Positions 31,633-40,371 are shown, counted from the first letter of the stretch. The stretch: 64,000 nt of DNA from Streptomyces sp. RerS4 (GCF_023515955.1 NZ_CP097322.1:5876501-5940500), one strand, 5' to 3'. The notes: generated by a model not told the origin, from the letters alone. Program-made: numbers and translations.

Positions 31633-32631
31633 ATGGACTTCGGCCTCGTCCTGCAAACCGACCCGCCCGCCTCGCAGGTGATCAGCCTCATGAAGCGGGC
31701 CGAGCGCAACGGCTTCCGCTACGGCTGGACCTTCGACTCCGCCGTGCTGTGGCAGGAACCCTTCGTCATCTACAGCCAGATCCTGGCCAATACGCGGAAG
31801 CTGCACATCGGCCCGATGGTCACCAACCCGGGCACCCGCACCTGGGAGGTGACCGCCTCGACCTTCGCCACCCTCAACGACATGTACGGCAACCGCACGG
31901 TGTGCGGGATCGGGCGCGGTGACTCCGCGATGCGGGTCGCCGGCCGGGCCCCCAACACCCTCGCCCGCCTCGGCGAGGCCATCGACGTCATCCGGGACCT
32001 GGCCGAGGGCCGGGAGGCGGTGGTCGACGGCAACCCGATCCGGATCCCCTGGATCCGGGAGGGCAGGCTCCCCGTCTGGATGGCGGCGTACGGGCCCAAG
32101 GCGCTGGCCCTCGCGGGGCAGAAGGCCGACGGGTTCATCCTCCAGCTCGCCGACCCCTACCTCACCGAGTGGATGGTGCGCGCGGTCCGCGACGCCGCCA
32201 CGGCGGCCGGCCGCGACCCGGACGCGATCACCGTCTGCGTGGCGGCTCCCGCGTACGTGAGCGAGGACCTGGCCCACGCTCGGGACCAGTGCCGCTGGTT
32301 CGGCGGGATGGTCGGCAACCACGTCGCCGACCTCGTCGGCCGCTACGGCGAGCACTCCGGCATGGTCCCGGACGAACTCACCGAGTACATCAAGGCCCGC
32401 CAGGGTTACGACTACAGCCACCACGGCCGCGCCGGGAACCCCTCCACCGACTTCGTCCCCGACGAGATCGTCGACCGGTTCTGCCTGCTGGGCCCGGCCG
32501 AGGCGCACATCGAGAAGCTGCGGGCACTGCGCGACCTCGGGGTCGATCAGTTCGCCGTCTACGACATGCACGACGCACGGGAGGCCACCATCGACGCGTA
32601 CGGCTCCGACATCATTCCGTCGTTCCGCTGA
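31633..32631 (+). CDS. LLM class F420-dependent oxidoreductase (TIGR03842-type)
   Basis: A 332-residue luciferase-like monooxygenase-fold protein. DFGLVLQTDPPASQVI at the N-terminus, GWTFDSAVLWQEPFVIY and VCGIGRGDSAMRVAGR match the F420-dependent subfamily I recall as TIGR03842. Such proteins reduce or oxidise substrates with deazaflavin F420. Placed last in the pyrimidine operon, 20 bp after hydA with AGGAG at its start, it is a candidate for the initial reductase of uracil or thymine, since no flavin dihydropyrimidine dehydrogenase is encoded here. That role is inferred. Confidence 0.85.
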   Translation: MDFGLVLQTDPPASQVISLMKRAERNGFRYGWTFDSAVLWQEPFVIYSQILANTRKLHIGPMVTNPGTRTWEVTASTFATLNDMYGNRTVCGIGRGDSAMRVAGRAPNTLARLGEAIDVIRDLAEGREAVVDGNPIRIPWIREGRLPVWMAAYGPKALALAGQKADGFILQLADPYLTEWMVRAVRDAATAAGRDPDAITVCVAAPAYVSEDLAHARDQCRWFGGMVGNHVADLVGRYGEHSGMVPDELTEYIKARQGYDYSHHGRAGNPSTDFVPDEIVDRFCLLGPAEAHIEKLRALRDLGVDQFAVYDMHDAREATIDAYGSDIIPSFR

Positions 32632-33463
32632 CCCGGCTCCGGAGGCGGGCCTCGACCTGGCCGTTGGTGGTGCGGGTTTCGAAGGCGGGCTGGGGAGCGG
32701 TGGCCGGGCCCGTGACGTTCCAGCCGTCGGACAGCCGGAAGGTGCTGCCGTGCCAGGGGCAGCGGATGCAGCCGTCGACGATCTCGCCCTCGGACAGCGG
32801 GCCGCCCATGTGGCTGCAGTGGTCGGCCAGTACGCGGACGGCGCCCGTCGCCTCGCGTACCACCACGATCGACACGTCGGCCAGGCGGCTGCGGACCGGC
32901 GTGCCCACCGGGAAGTCGGAGAGGGCTCCGATCGCGTGCCAGCCCGGCCCGGCCACCTCGGGGATGTGTTCGGCGTGGTTGGCTCCCGCCGCCTGGCGGA
33001 AGGCCATGTGGCCGCCCAGGGCGCCGCCGACGCCCACGGCGGTGAGGCCGGCCAGGCCCCACAGCCGGCCTCGCGCGAACCGGCCCCGGGTGCGGGCGGC
33101 GAACGAGGCCGCGTAGCACGCGATGCCTGCCGCGTTGGTGGCGGCGTGGAGCAGTCCGACGCGCATCTGCGGGCGGCGCAGTTCCGCCCAGTCCGTCCAG
33201 CCGGCCACCGCCGCGGGCAACGCGGCGACCAGCCCGACCCCGACCAGTGTGTGCGCCGCGCGCTGCTGACCGGGGACGCAGTCGAGGACAGCGGCGGACA
33301 TCCAGCTGCCCAGGGGGAGCTGCACCATCAGCGGATGGACGGGATGGCCCAGCCACCGGCCGTGCAGCACATCCCGGCTCCGGCCCAGAGGCGCCGCCCG
33401 GACCAGCCACCGCACAGCGTCGGCGAGGCGGTCGGTGCGCTCGGAACTCTCGATGCGGTCCAT
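32612..33463 (-). CDS. Rieske [2Fe-2S] protein with DUF2231 membrane domain
   Basis: A two-domain protein of about 283 residues. The N-terminal DUF2231 part has the signature LGHPVHPLMVQLPLGSWMSA and four hydrophobic helices; the C-terminal part is a Rieske domain with cluster ligands in DHCSHMGGPL (Cys, His) and RCPWHGSTF (Cys, His). It is probably a membrane-bound electron-transfer protein. Several starts are possible; I chose the ATG at 33463, where family similarity begins, over in-frame ATGs at 33505-33510 and 33559. It overlaps the LLM gene 3' end by 20 bp, tail to tail. A perfect hairpin lies upstream. Confidence 0.82.
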   Translation of the reverse strand: MDRIESSERTDRLADAVRWLVRAAPLGRSRDVLHGRWLGHPVHPLMVQLPLGSWMSAAVLDCVPGQQRAAHTLVGVGLVAALPAAVAGWTDWAELRRPQMRVGLLHAATNAAGIACYAASFAARTRGRFARGRLWGLAGLTAVGVGGALGGHMAFRQAAGANHAEHIPEVAGPGWHAIGALSDFPVGTPVRSRLADVSIVVVREATGAVRVLADHCSHMGGPLSEGEIVDGCIRCPWHGSTFRLSDGWNVTGPATAPQPAFETRTTNGQVEARLRSRVSGTTE

Positions 33464-33585
33464 GGCGGTCAGGACCCGGCCGGGCCCCCTATCGGACGGC
33501 AAGGCCATACGGAGCGTGCCCGCCAGACGTGCCCGTGCCCGTGCCCCAGAGGTATGCATGCTCCCCGTGTAACCCGTCAGCCCTC

Positions 33586-33640
33586 CCCGGAAACGGCCCC
33601 GGCGTCCGTCACCGGGGCTGTTTCCGGGGCCGTTTCCGGG
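33586..33640. terminator. Perfect 17-bp stem hairpin
   Basis: CCCGGAAACGGCCCCGG (33586-33602) and CCGGGGCCGTTTCCGGG (33624-33640) are perfect inverted repeats around a 21-nt loop. On the reverse strand it lies between the end of the DUF2267 gene and the start of the Rieske gene, so it should terminate the former transcript or attenuate the latter. Confidence 0.75.
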
Positions 33641-33727
33641 CCCCGAAGTGGCTTCTTTCACCCTTTCACCGCAGCCGCTCATTCAGCCGTTCGGCGGTGG
33701 AACACGACTGCGCCGGGCGGCGGCGCC

Positions 33728-34168
33728 TCAGGCCGCCGCGCGGGAGAGGAGTCGGGCCTGGCCGAAGAGGAGGGGCCAGCCCTCGGGGAGCCGGTCGAGG
33801 ATCCGGGCGAGCGGGGAGGGGTCGGCGAGGCGGGCGACGACGGCGAAGACGGCGCCCGTCTCCCAGCGGGTGACCGCGGGGGAGTTCCCGGTCTCGGCGG
33901 CGAGGTTCTTGACGAAGGCCCACCCGGTGACGGGCTCGGCGGCCGGGACCCGCGAGACCAGGTGGCGGGCGGCCTCGTCGGGCAGGCAGGCCGCCAGGGC
34001 GACGCGTTCGTCGTCGGTGATCTGGCGGCCGAAGGCTCCCAGGACGTTGCGCACGGCCTCCGCGGCGCGCTCGCGGGTGGGGTAGGCGCCTTCGTAGCGA
34101 ACGGTCTCCAGCATCTGGTCGTACGTCATGCCCGGGGCCGGCCGGCGGGTTTCGGGCGGGTGGAACAT
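33728..34168 (-). CDS. DUF2267 domain protein
   Basis: A 146-residue soluble protein with one DUF2267 domain: TYDQMLETVRYEGAYPTRERA, ITDDERVALAACLPDEAARH and GSPLLFG-like end LPEGWPLLFGQARLL. DUF2267 proteins are small helical proteins of unknown function, common in actinobacteria near stress genes. The start at 34168 was chosen for the upstream AAAGG; an in-frame GTG at 34180 is possible. It is 20 bp downstream of a second DUF2267 gene, so the two form an operon, and the pair may be subunits of one complex. Confidence 0.85.
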   Translation of the reverse strand: MFHPPETRRPAPGMTYDQMLETVRYEGAYPTRERAAEAVRNVLGAFGRQITDDERVALAACLPDEAARHLVSRVPAAEPVTGWAFVKNLAAETGNSPAVTRWETGAVFAVVARLADPSPLARILDRLPEGWPLLFGQARLLSRAAA

Positions 34169-34188
34169 GGCTCGGAGCACCTTTCTCG

Positions 34189-34584
34189 TCAGTCGTGGTG
34201 GGGGCGGCCGAACAACAGGTCGTAGCCGGGCGGGAGCTGGAGCAGGAGGCGTTGGGCGAGGTCCTCGCCGGCCGCGTCGGCGACGACGCTGAGGACGGCG
34301 CTGACGTCCCAGGCCGCCGTGGCCTGCGAGGCGCCCTCGATCCAGGCCGCGGTGGCCCGGACGAACCGGTCCGCGGAGAGGGGCTCGGTGGCCTGGAGGG
34401 GGTTGAGCAGGACGAGGGCGTAGGACTCGGGGAGGCGGGCGGCGAGCTCGGCCCGCTCGGTGCCGACCAGGTGGGCGCCGAGGAGGGCCAGCACGACGCG
34501 GGCCGCGCGGTCGGCCTCCGCGGGGGTGTCGTATTCGCCCCGCTCCTGGACGTGCTGGAGGAATGCTTCCTGGCGCAGGGGCAT
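34189..34584 (-). CDS. DUF2267 domain protein
   Basis: A 131-residue paralogue of the next gene downstream. It shows REAFLQHVQERGEYDTPAEAD, GTERAELAARLPESYALVLL and the shared ending LPPGYDLLFGRP. GGAGGAG at ideal distance fixes the ATG at 34584. Upstream, about 90 bp away, is the Hsp18 gene on the same strand, so a shared stress-controlled transcript is possible. The function is unknown. Confidence 0.85.
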   Translation of the reverse strand: MPLRQEAFLQHVQERGEYDTPAEADRAARVVLALLGAHLVGTERAELAARLPESYALVLLNPLQATEPLSADRFVRATAAWIEGASQATAAWDVSAVLSVVADAAGEDLAQRLLLQLPPGYDLLFGRPHHD

Positions 34585-34677
34585 GTGTCGCTCCTCCGAT
34601 GGAAGGGGGGGCGGAGGACGGGCCGCCGGGGGGAAGGGTGCTTCCGTCCTCCGCACTCGGGCCGGCCGATGCCGGGA

Positions 34678-35112
34678 TCAGCCGGAGATCTGCTTCCGGT
34701 CGCCCGCGGTGCCAATGGCGACCTTGCGGGACTTCGCCCGTTCGGCGATGGGGATGCGCAGGGTCAGGACACCCGCGTCGTAGTCGGCGGTGATGTTCTC
34801 GGAGTCGAGCGTGTCGGCCAGCATGATCTGGCGCGAGAAGACACCGAGCGGCCGCTCGGAGAGCTCCATCTGGACGTTATCGCCCTTGGTCGTGGGGCGT
34901 CGTTCGGCCTTGACGGTCAGCTGGTTGCGTTCGACGTCGATGTCGATCGCGTCCGCGTCCACTCCGGGCACGTCGAAAGCGATCACGTACGTGTCGCCCT
35001 CGCGGTAGGCGTCCATCGGCATGACGGACGGCTTCGACCAGGTCCCCGTCGTACCCATGAGCTGCTGGGCCATCCGGTCGAGTTCGCGGAACGGGTCAGT
35101 GCGCATCAACAT
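34678..35112 (-). CDS. hsp18: Hsp20/alpha-crystallin small heat-shock protein
   Basis: A 144-residue small heat-shock chaperone. The N-terminal MLMRTDPFRELDRMAQQLMG is typical of actinobacterial Hsp18, followed by the alpha-crystallin domain (MDAYREGDTYVIAFDVPGVD, ending in the conserved AGVLTLRIPIAE). It holds unfolded proteins during heat stress. GGAGGTG fixes the ATG at 35112. A palindrome matching the known RheA operator lies over the likely promoter, and the divergent gene encodes a RheA-like repressor, so control by RheA is likely. Confidence 0.95.
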   Translation of the reverse strand: MLMRTDPFRELDRMAQQLMGTTGTWSKPSVMPMDAYREGDTYVIAFDVPGVDADAIDIDVERNQLTVKAERRPTTKGDNVQMELSERPLGVFSRQIMLADTLDSENITADYDAGVLTLRIPIAERAKSRKVAIGTAGDRKQISG

Positions 35113-35179
35113 CGCGAAACACCTCCAGTCGGTAGCGGCAGGAACTGCCAATGCGCTTCAACGTGCTTCCGTTGTAACA

Positions 35180-35198
35180 TGTCGTCCAATGGATGACA
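35180..35198. promoter_or_regulatory. RheA-type operator between hsp18 and rheA
   Basis: TGTCGTC-CAATG-GATGACA is an inverted repeat with a 5-bp spacer. From memory, the RheA operator described in Streptomyces albus is TGTCATC-N5-GATGACA, so only one base differs. On the reverse strand TTGTCA (-35) and TACAAC (-10) flank a 17-bp spacer that contains most of the site, so repressor binding would block hsp18 transcription. Confidence 0.8.
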
Positions 35199-35247
35199 AG
35201 TGAGACGTCAGCGAAATGATGACGCAGTGAGCAGCGAGGAAGACGCC

Positions 35248-35946
35248 ATGACCGCAGCCCAGCCCTCCCGCCCGTCCCGCCAACCCAGCCCAGGGCCGGG
35301 ACCGGTCTCCTTCGTGGCCGCCGCGGCGGCCCTGCGCACCATCGAACAGGCCCTGCGCGACGCACAGCACCCCCGTGCCGAGGACCGCTCCCCCCAGTCA
35401 CACGACGGGCCGCACCCGGCGCTGGCCTCGCTGCTCCTCCTGCGTCAGGTGCGCGAGCAGCTCGCCGACTGGGAGAGCGGACTGATCGAAACCGCCCGGG
35501 AGGCCGGCGCCAGCTGGGCCGATCTCGCCGGACCCCTCGGCGTCGCCAGCCGCCAGGCCGCCGAACGCCGCTACCTGCGGCTGCGCCCCGGAGCCGCCGG
35601 CGCCACCGGAGAGCAACGGGTCCAGGCCGTACGCGACCGCCGCGCCGCCGACCGCACCGTCACCGCCTGGGCCCGGGACAACGCCGCCGCCCTGCGCAGC
35701 CTCGCCGGACAGATCACCGCACTCACCGACCTCCCCGCCACCGCGGACGCGCAGCTCGGCGAACTGAACCGGGCCCTCGCCCACCACGACGCCGCCCACC
35801 TCGTCCGCCCCCTCACGGACACCCGCCCCCACCTGCGGCCCGAGCACCCCGAGCTCGCCGACCGCATCGAGGACATGACCCGCCACACCGACCGGCTCCG
35901 CCACGACAGCAACCAGCAGCGCAACCAGCCCCCGGACGGCTCCTGA
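35248..35946 (+). CDS. rheA: RheA-like hsp18 repressor
   Basis: A 232-residue protein divergent from hsp18, the position held by RheA (orfY) in Streptomyces albus. An HTH is visible around residues 70-110: LIETAREAGASWADLAGPLG followed by VASRQAAERRYLRLR. The rest is helical and may sense temperature, as known for RheA. GAGGAAG upstream supports the ATG at 35248; in-frame GTGs at 35200 and 35227 are alternatives. It should repress hsp18 and itself through the operator at 35180-35198. Confidence 0.8.
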   Translation: MTAAQPSRPSRQPSPGPGPVSFVAAAAALRTIEQALRDAQHPRAEDRSPQSHDGPHPALASLLLLRQVREQLADWESGLIETAREAGASWADLAGPLGVASRQAAERRYLRLRPGAAGATGEQRVQAVRDRRAADRTVTAWARDNAAALRSLAGQITALTDLPATADAQLGELNRALAHHDAAHLVRPLTDTRPHLRPEHPELADRIEDMTRHTDRLRHDSNQQRNQPPDGS

Positions 35947-35985
35947 CCCGCCGGGTCGCGATCTCGACCGGGAAGGAGACAGACG

Positions 35986-36381
35986 ATGCACGCGACACCC
36001 GACGAGCGCCCGACGAGCCCGGGGACGGCGTTCTCCGGCACGGGCGTCGTCACGCTCACCACCACCCGGGCCGATGGCCGCCTCACCGTGGCGGTCACCG
36101 GAGAGATCGACATCGCGACGGCGCCACTGCTGTCCGAAGCCCTGCACACCGCGCTCGCCGATGGCGTGGCCCGGGTCGAAGCGGACTTCCGCGGGGTGTC
36201 CTTCTGCGACCTCTCCGGCCTCAACGCACTCCTGCGGGCCCGACGAGCGGCCGCCGCCCGAGGGCACTCCCTCCACGTCACCGGAGTGGCCTCGCCCCAG
36301 GTCCGCAAACTCTTCGAGATGACCGGAACGACCGCCATGATCGCCCCGCCCCCACCCGACACCCCCGCAGCGTCCGGGTAG
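35986..36381 (+). CDS. STAS domain anti-sigma factor antagonist
   Basis: A 131-residue SpoIIAA/BldG-like protein. The STAS domain begins VVTLTTTRADGRLTVAVTG, with GEIDIATAPLL and the phosphorylation loop VSFCDLSGLNALL, where the Ser would be modified by an anti-sigma kinase. In its unphosphorylated form it would free a SigB-type sigma factor. The kinase and sigma genes are not adjacent. GGAAGGAG precedes the ATG at 35986. Neighbouring stress genes suit a role in stress sigma control. Confidence 0.9.
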   Translation: MHATPDERPTSPGTAFSGTGVVTLTTTRADGRLTVAVTGEIDIATAPLLSEALHTALADGVARVEADFRGVSFCDLSGLNALLRARRAAAARGHSLHVTGVASPQVRKLFEMTGTTAMIAPPPPDTPAASG

Positions 36382-36427
36382 ACCGCTCGCCGCCGTTTCC
36401 CGACGCCGTGAGGGGTAGGCGCAGGGC

Positions 36428-37261
36428 ATGAACGACATCAGACCCCTCGCGATGGTGACCGGAGCGTCCAGTGGCATCGGATTCGAACTCGCGCGGCAAC
36501 TCGCGGAGCGCGGGTTCGACCTCGTGATCAACGCCGAGGACCACGATCGCCTTCGGGCGGCGGCGCGGCGGATCCGGCAGGAGGCCGGCACCTCGGTCGA
36601 AGCCGTCCCGGCGGATCTGCGCCGATACGACGAGGCCGAACGCTTCTACGACACCGTGACCGCCACAGGCCGGCCGGTCGCGGTCGCGGTGCTCAACGCC
36701 GGCGTCGGACAGGGCGGGGCCTTCGTCGACACCGACCTCGCGGACGATCTGGAGATCGTCGATCTCAACGTCCGCTCCACGGTGCACTTGGCCAAGCGCG
36801 TCCTGCGGGACATGGCCGCGGACGGGGAGGGCCACGTGCTGGTGACCTCGTCGATCGCCTCGACCGTGCCCGGCTCGTTCCAGGCCGTCTACAACGCCTC
36901 CAAGTCGTTCCTCCAATCGTTCGCGCAGGCGCTGCGCAACGAACTGAAGGAGACGGGCGTGACCGTGACGGCGCTGATGCCCGGTCCCACGGAGACGGAC
37001 TTCTTCCGGCGCGCCGACATGGAGGACACCAAGGTCGGCCGACAGGACAAGGACGACCCCGCCCAGGTGGCCCGACAAGGACTGGACGCCCTCTTCGCGG
37101 GCAAGGACAAGATCGTCGCAGGTTCCCTGAAGACCAGGGCCCAGGGGCTGGTGAACAAGGTGCTGCCGGACAGGACCAAGGCGCAAGCGCACCGGAGAAT
37201 GGCAGAACCCGGCTCCGGCGAGGGGTCCGGCGACGCATCCCGGGTGGAAGGGCGGCCGTAG
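36428..37261 (+). CDS. SDR family oxidoreductase
   Basis: A 277-residue classical SDR of the DltE/YqjQ type. It has TGASSGIGFELARQLAERG, NAGVGQGGAF, and the catalytic Ser and YNASK motif (SSIAS and VYNASKSFLQSF), then MPGPTETDFF. A basic, Gly-rich tail of about 40 residues follows the catalytic domain, longer than most relatives. The substrate is unknown. It is followed 30 bp later by a cysteine hydrolase gene and may share a transcript with it. Confidence 0.9.
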   Translation: MNDIRPLAMVTGASSGIGFELARQLAERGFDLVINAEDHDRLRAAARRIRQEAGTSVEAVPADLRRYDEAERFYDTVTATGRPVAVAVLNAGVGQGGAFVDTDLADDLEIVDLNVRSTVHLAKRVLRDMAADGEGHVLVTSSIASTVPGSFQAVYNASKSFLQSFAQALRNELKETGVTVTALMPGPTETDFFRRADMEDTKVGRQDKDDPAQVARQGLDALFAGKDKIVAGSLKTRAQGLVNKVLPDRTKAQAHRRMAEPGSGEGSGDASRVEGRP

Positions 37262-37291
37262 CGCGGGCGGGCCCGTACCGAGGAGGTGGCC

Positions 37292-37858
37292 ATGGACCGT
37301 ACGGCGGCCCTCATCGTGATCGACATGATCAACACCTACGAACACGAGGACGCGGACACCCTCGCCCCGTCGGTCCGCACCGCCCTTCCGGGTATCCGTC
37401 TGCTGCTGGACCGAGCCCGGTCGGAACGGGTGCCGGCGATCTACGTCAACGACAACTTCGGCCAGTGGCGCTCGCACCACGGCGAGATCCTCCGAGCCGC
37501 CCTGTCCGGCCGGTACGCGGACCTGGTGGAGCCGATCGCCCCCGACGGGGACGCGCTGTTCGTCGTCAAGGCGAGGCACTCGGCCTTCTTCGAAACGCCT
37601 CTGGGCTACCTCCTGGACCAGCTCGGAGTGGGGCGGGTCGTCCTGTGCGGACAGGTGACCGAGCAGTGCGTGCTGTATTCCGCGCTGGACGCCCACATCC
37701 GCCACCTCGACGTCGCGGTCGCCGCCGACGCGGTCGCCCACATCGACGCGCGCCTCGCCGAGGCGGCCCTGGAGATGATGCGGCGCAACATGGCGGCCGA
37801 CGTCCGGCCAGGGCCTGATCTCTCGTTCGACGCCCCACCACCCGCCGCTCGAAGCTGA
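37292..37858 (+). CDS. Isochorismatase-like cysteine hydrolase
   Basis: A 188-residue enzyme of the isochorismatase/nicotinamidase superfamily. The catalytic triad is Asp (LIVIDMINTYEHED), Lys (VVKARHSAFFETPL) and Cys (GQVTEQCVLYSALDA). Relatives hydrolyse nicotinamide, ureidoacrylate or similar amides. GAGGAGG sets the ATG at 37292. It lies between an SDR and a zinc-containing alcohol dehydrogenase gene on the same strand, suggesting a small stress or detoxification unit rather than nicotinamide salvage. Confidence 0.9.
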   Translation: MDRTAALIVIDMINTYEHEDADTLAPSVRTALPGIRLLLDRARSERVPAIYVNDNFGQWRSHHGEILRAALSGRYADLVEPIAPDGDALFVVKARHSAFFETPLGYLLDQLGVGRVVLCGQVTEQCVLYSALDAHIRHLDVAVAADAVAHIDARLAEAALEMMRRNMAADVRPGPDLSFDAPPPAARS

Positions 37859-37966
37859 GGCACGGCGGCCCCGCGCGGGTGTCCGCGCCGGGTCCAGGGG
37901 TAGGCGCCGAGAGGGCGCCGGCTCGCCTGCGGCGCCGCATCCCTGCCCGCGGAGCGAGGAGACGTC

Positions 37967-39151
37967 ATGAGGGCACTGACGTGGCACGGCAAGCGCGACG
38001 TGCGGGTCGAGACGGTTCCCGATCCCATGATCCAGGACCGCGACGACGTGATCGTCAAGATCACCACCACCGGTCTGTGCGGCTCCGACCTCCACCTCTA
38101 CGAGGTCCTCGGCCCCTTCCTCGACCCCGGCGACATCCTGGGCCACGAGCCCATGGGAGTCGTGGAAGAGGTGGGCCCCGACGTCACGGCCCTGAAGCCG
38201 GGCGACCGGGTGGTCATCCCCTTCAACATCTCCTGCGGTACGTGCTTCATGTGCGGTCAGGGCCTGCATTCGCAGTGCGAGACGACCCAGGTCCACGAGT
38301 ACGGCACCGGCGCCTCGCTCTTCGGCTACACCAAGCTCTACGGGCAGGTGCCCGGCGGTCAGGCACAGTACCTGCGCGTTCCGTTCGGCGACAGGCTGCC
38401 GGTCCGGGTCCCCGAGGGACCGGCCGACGACCGCTTCGTCTACCTGTCCGACGTGCTGCCCACGGCGTGGCAGGCCGTCGAGTACGCGGCCGTACCGCCG
38501 GGCGGCAGTGTCGCCGTCCTCGGCCTCGGGCCGATCGGGGACATGAGCTGCCGCATCGCGGCCCACCGGGGCGCCGGCACGGTCATCGGGATCGACCTCG
38601 TACCCGAGCGGCTGGAGCGCGTCCGCCGACGCGGGATCCACACACTGGACCTCCAGGAGTACGGCGACGGACTCGCGGACGCCGTGCGCGGCCTCACCGG
38701 CGGACGGGGGCCGGACGCCGTCATCGACGCCGTGGGCATGGAAGCCCACGGCAGCCGCGTCGCCGCCGCCGCGCAGGGCATGACCACACTCCTGCCGGAC
38801 GCACTCGCGGCCGCGATGATGAAACGCGCGGGCGTCGACCGGCTGTCCGCGCTCCAGACGGCGATCGACCTCGTCCGACGCGGCGGCACGATCTCCGTCT
38901 GCGGTGTGTACGGAGGCGCGGCCGATCCGCTGCCCCTGCTGACGATGTTCGACAAGCAGCTCCAGCTGCGCATGGGCCAGGCCAATGTCCACCGCTGGGT
39001 CCCCGAGATCCTTCCCCTCCTCACCGATGGCGACCCGCTGGGCGTGGACGACTTCGCCACGCACCGGCTGCCCCTGGAGGAGGCGCCGGCCGCGTACGAC
39101 ATGTTCCAGAAGAAGCGGGACGGCGCCGTCAAGGTGCTGTTCACCCCCTGA
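37967..39151 (+). CDS. Zinc-dependent alcohol dehydrogenase (FDH-like)
   Basis: A 394-residue medium-chain dehydrogenase. Catalytic zinc ligands lie in GLCGSDLH and GHEPMG; the structural zinc site is CGTCFMCGQGLHSQC (four Cys). The NAD(P) motif is AVLGLGPIGDMS. The length and insert resemble the glutathione-independent formaldehyde-dehydrogenase-like group, which acts on aldehydes or alcohols. GAGGAG precedes the ATG at 37967. It ends about 260 bp before the glycan cluster and is probably not part of it. Confidence 0.92.
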   Translation: MRALTWHGKRDVRVETVPDPMIQDRDDVIVKITTTGLCGSDLHLYEVLGPFLDPGDILGHEPMGVVEEVGPDVTALKPGDRVVIPFNISCGTCFMCGQGLHSQCETTQVHEYGTGASLFGYTKLYGQVPGGQAQYLRVPFGDRLPVRVPEGPADDRFVYLSDVLPTAWQAVEYAAVPPGGSVAVLGLGPIGDMSCRIAAHRGAGTVIGIDLVPERLERVRRRGIHTLDLQEYGDGLADAVRGLTGGRGPDAVIDAVGMEAHGSRVAAAAQGMTTLLPDALAAAMMKRAGVDRLSALQTAIDLVRRGGTISVCGVYGGAADPLPLLTMFDKQLQLRMGQANVHRWVPEILPLLTDGDPLGVDDFATHRLPLEEAPAAYDMFQKKRDGAVKVLFTP

Positions 39152-39408
39152 GCGCCCCGGCGCGATCGTGCCGCCGGTGGCCTGGGCGGTGTCGGCGGGA
39201 ATGCGGCGGGGCGGGGGAAGAAGGGCGCTTCGGACCACCGGGTCACGGTGCGTCCTCATCCGAATGCCGTCATGCCGGGCGGCCCGCCCCGGCACGGTGC
39301 AGGCTAAAGGCATCCCTGCGGGTTGTTCCCGGGAACGGAGAGCGCGGTGCGCGCACCGCCTCCCGATCCCTGCGTCCCGCGCTCTCCCCCGTTCATGAGG
39401 AGACCAAC

Positions 39409-40371
39409 ATGGGTTCCCTTCCGGCACCGGCCTGGGAGCACGCAGTGGTGACGGGCGGTGCGGGCTTCGTCGGCTCGCACCTGTGCTCCGCACTGCTCGC
39501 CGCGGGTACCGCGGTCACCTGCGTCGACGACTTCAGCACGGGCCTGGCCGGGAACGTGGCCGAGCTGGGAGACCACCCCGGATTCACCCTGCAAGAGGCC
39601 GACGTGTCCCAGCCGTTCACGGTGCGGCGCAGACCCGACCTCGTGCTCCACCTCGCCTCGCCCGCTTCCCCCGCCGACTACCTCCGACTGCCGCTGCACA
39701 CGCTCGACGCCGGCAGTCTCGGTACCCGCAACGCCCTGGACCTCGCGCACCACAGCGGTGCCCGCTTCCTCCTCGCCTCCACCTCCGAGGTGTACGGGGA
39801 CCCGCGGGAGCACCCGCAGAACGAGCGCTACTGGGGACACGTCAACCCCGTGGGGCCCCGCAGCGTCTACGACGAGGCCAAGAGGTTCGGTGAGGCCCTG
39901 ACCACGGCCCACGGGTCCACGCGGGGCACCGACACCTGCGTCGTGCGGCTGTTCAACACCTACGGGCCGCGCATGCGCGGATACGACGGGCGGGCGGTGC
40001 CCACCTTCATCCGGCAGGCCCTGGCCGGCGAGCCGTTGACGGTCACCGGGGACGGACTGCAGACGCGCTCGCTGTGCTACGTCGACGACACCGTCGCGGG
40101 CATCCTGGCGGCGGCCGCCCACGGCATGTCGGGGCCGGTGAACATCGGCAACCCGTCCGAGCTCACGATGCTGGACCTGGCCCGCTGGATCATCGAACTG
40201 ACCGGTTCCGCCTCGCGGATCGCCTTCGTGGAACGGCCCACGGACGACCCCGCCCTGCGCTGCCCCGACATCACGCTGGCCCGCGACAAGCTGCAGTGGG
40301 AGCCGCTCGTGGCGGCTGAGGAAGGGCTGCGCCGCACGATCGCCTGGTTCCGCGCCCACCCGGACGGCTGA
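39409..40371 (+). CDS. NAD-dependent epimerase/dehydratase (UDP-glucuronate decarboxylase-like)
   Basis: A 320-residue extended SDR. It has the Rossmann motif VVTGGAGFVGSHLC, the family-specific STSEVYGDPREHPQNE, YWGHVNPVGPRSVYDEAKR with the catalytic YxxxK, and VRLFNTYGPRMRGYDGRAV. These closely follow UXS proteins that turn UDP-glucuronate into UDP-xylose. GAGGAG precedes the ATG at 39409. It opens the nucleotide-heptose glycan cluster. It may supply a pentose, or act on the nucleotide-heptose, since no HldD-type epimerase is encoded nearby. Confidence 0.9.
   Translation: MGSLPAPAWEHAVVTGGAGFVGSHLCSALLAAGTAVTCVDDFSTGLAGNVAELGDHPGFTLQEADVSQPFTVRRRPDLVLHLASPASPADYLRLPLHTLDAGSLGTRNALDLAHHSGARFLLASTSEVYGDPREHPQNERYWGHVNPVGPRSVYDEAKRFGEALTTAHGSTRGTDTCVVRLFNTYGPRMRGYDGRAVPTFIRQALAGEPLTVTGDGLQTRSLCYVDDTVAGILAAAAHGMSGPVNIGNPSELTMLDLARWIIELTGSASRIAFVERPTDDPALRCPDITLARDKLQWEPLVAAEEGLRRTIAWFRAHPDG

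Noticed and set aside
33541..33549. Short GTGCCC repeats near 33525-33546
   Set aside because: Only about three hexamers; too short and too GC-typical to be meaningful.
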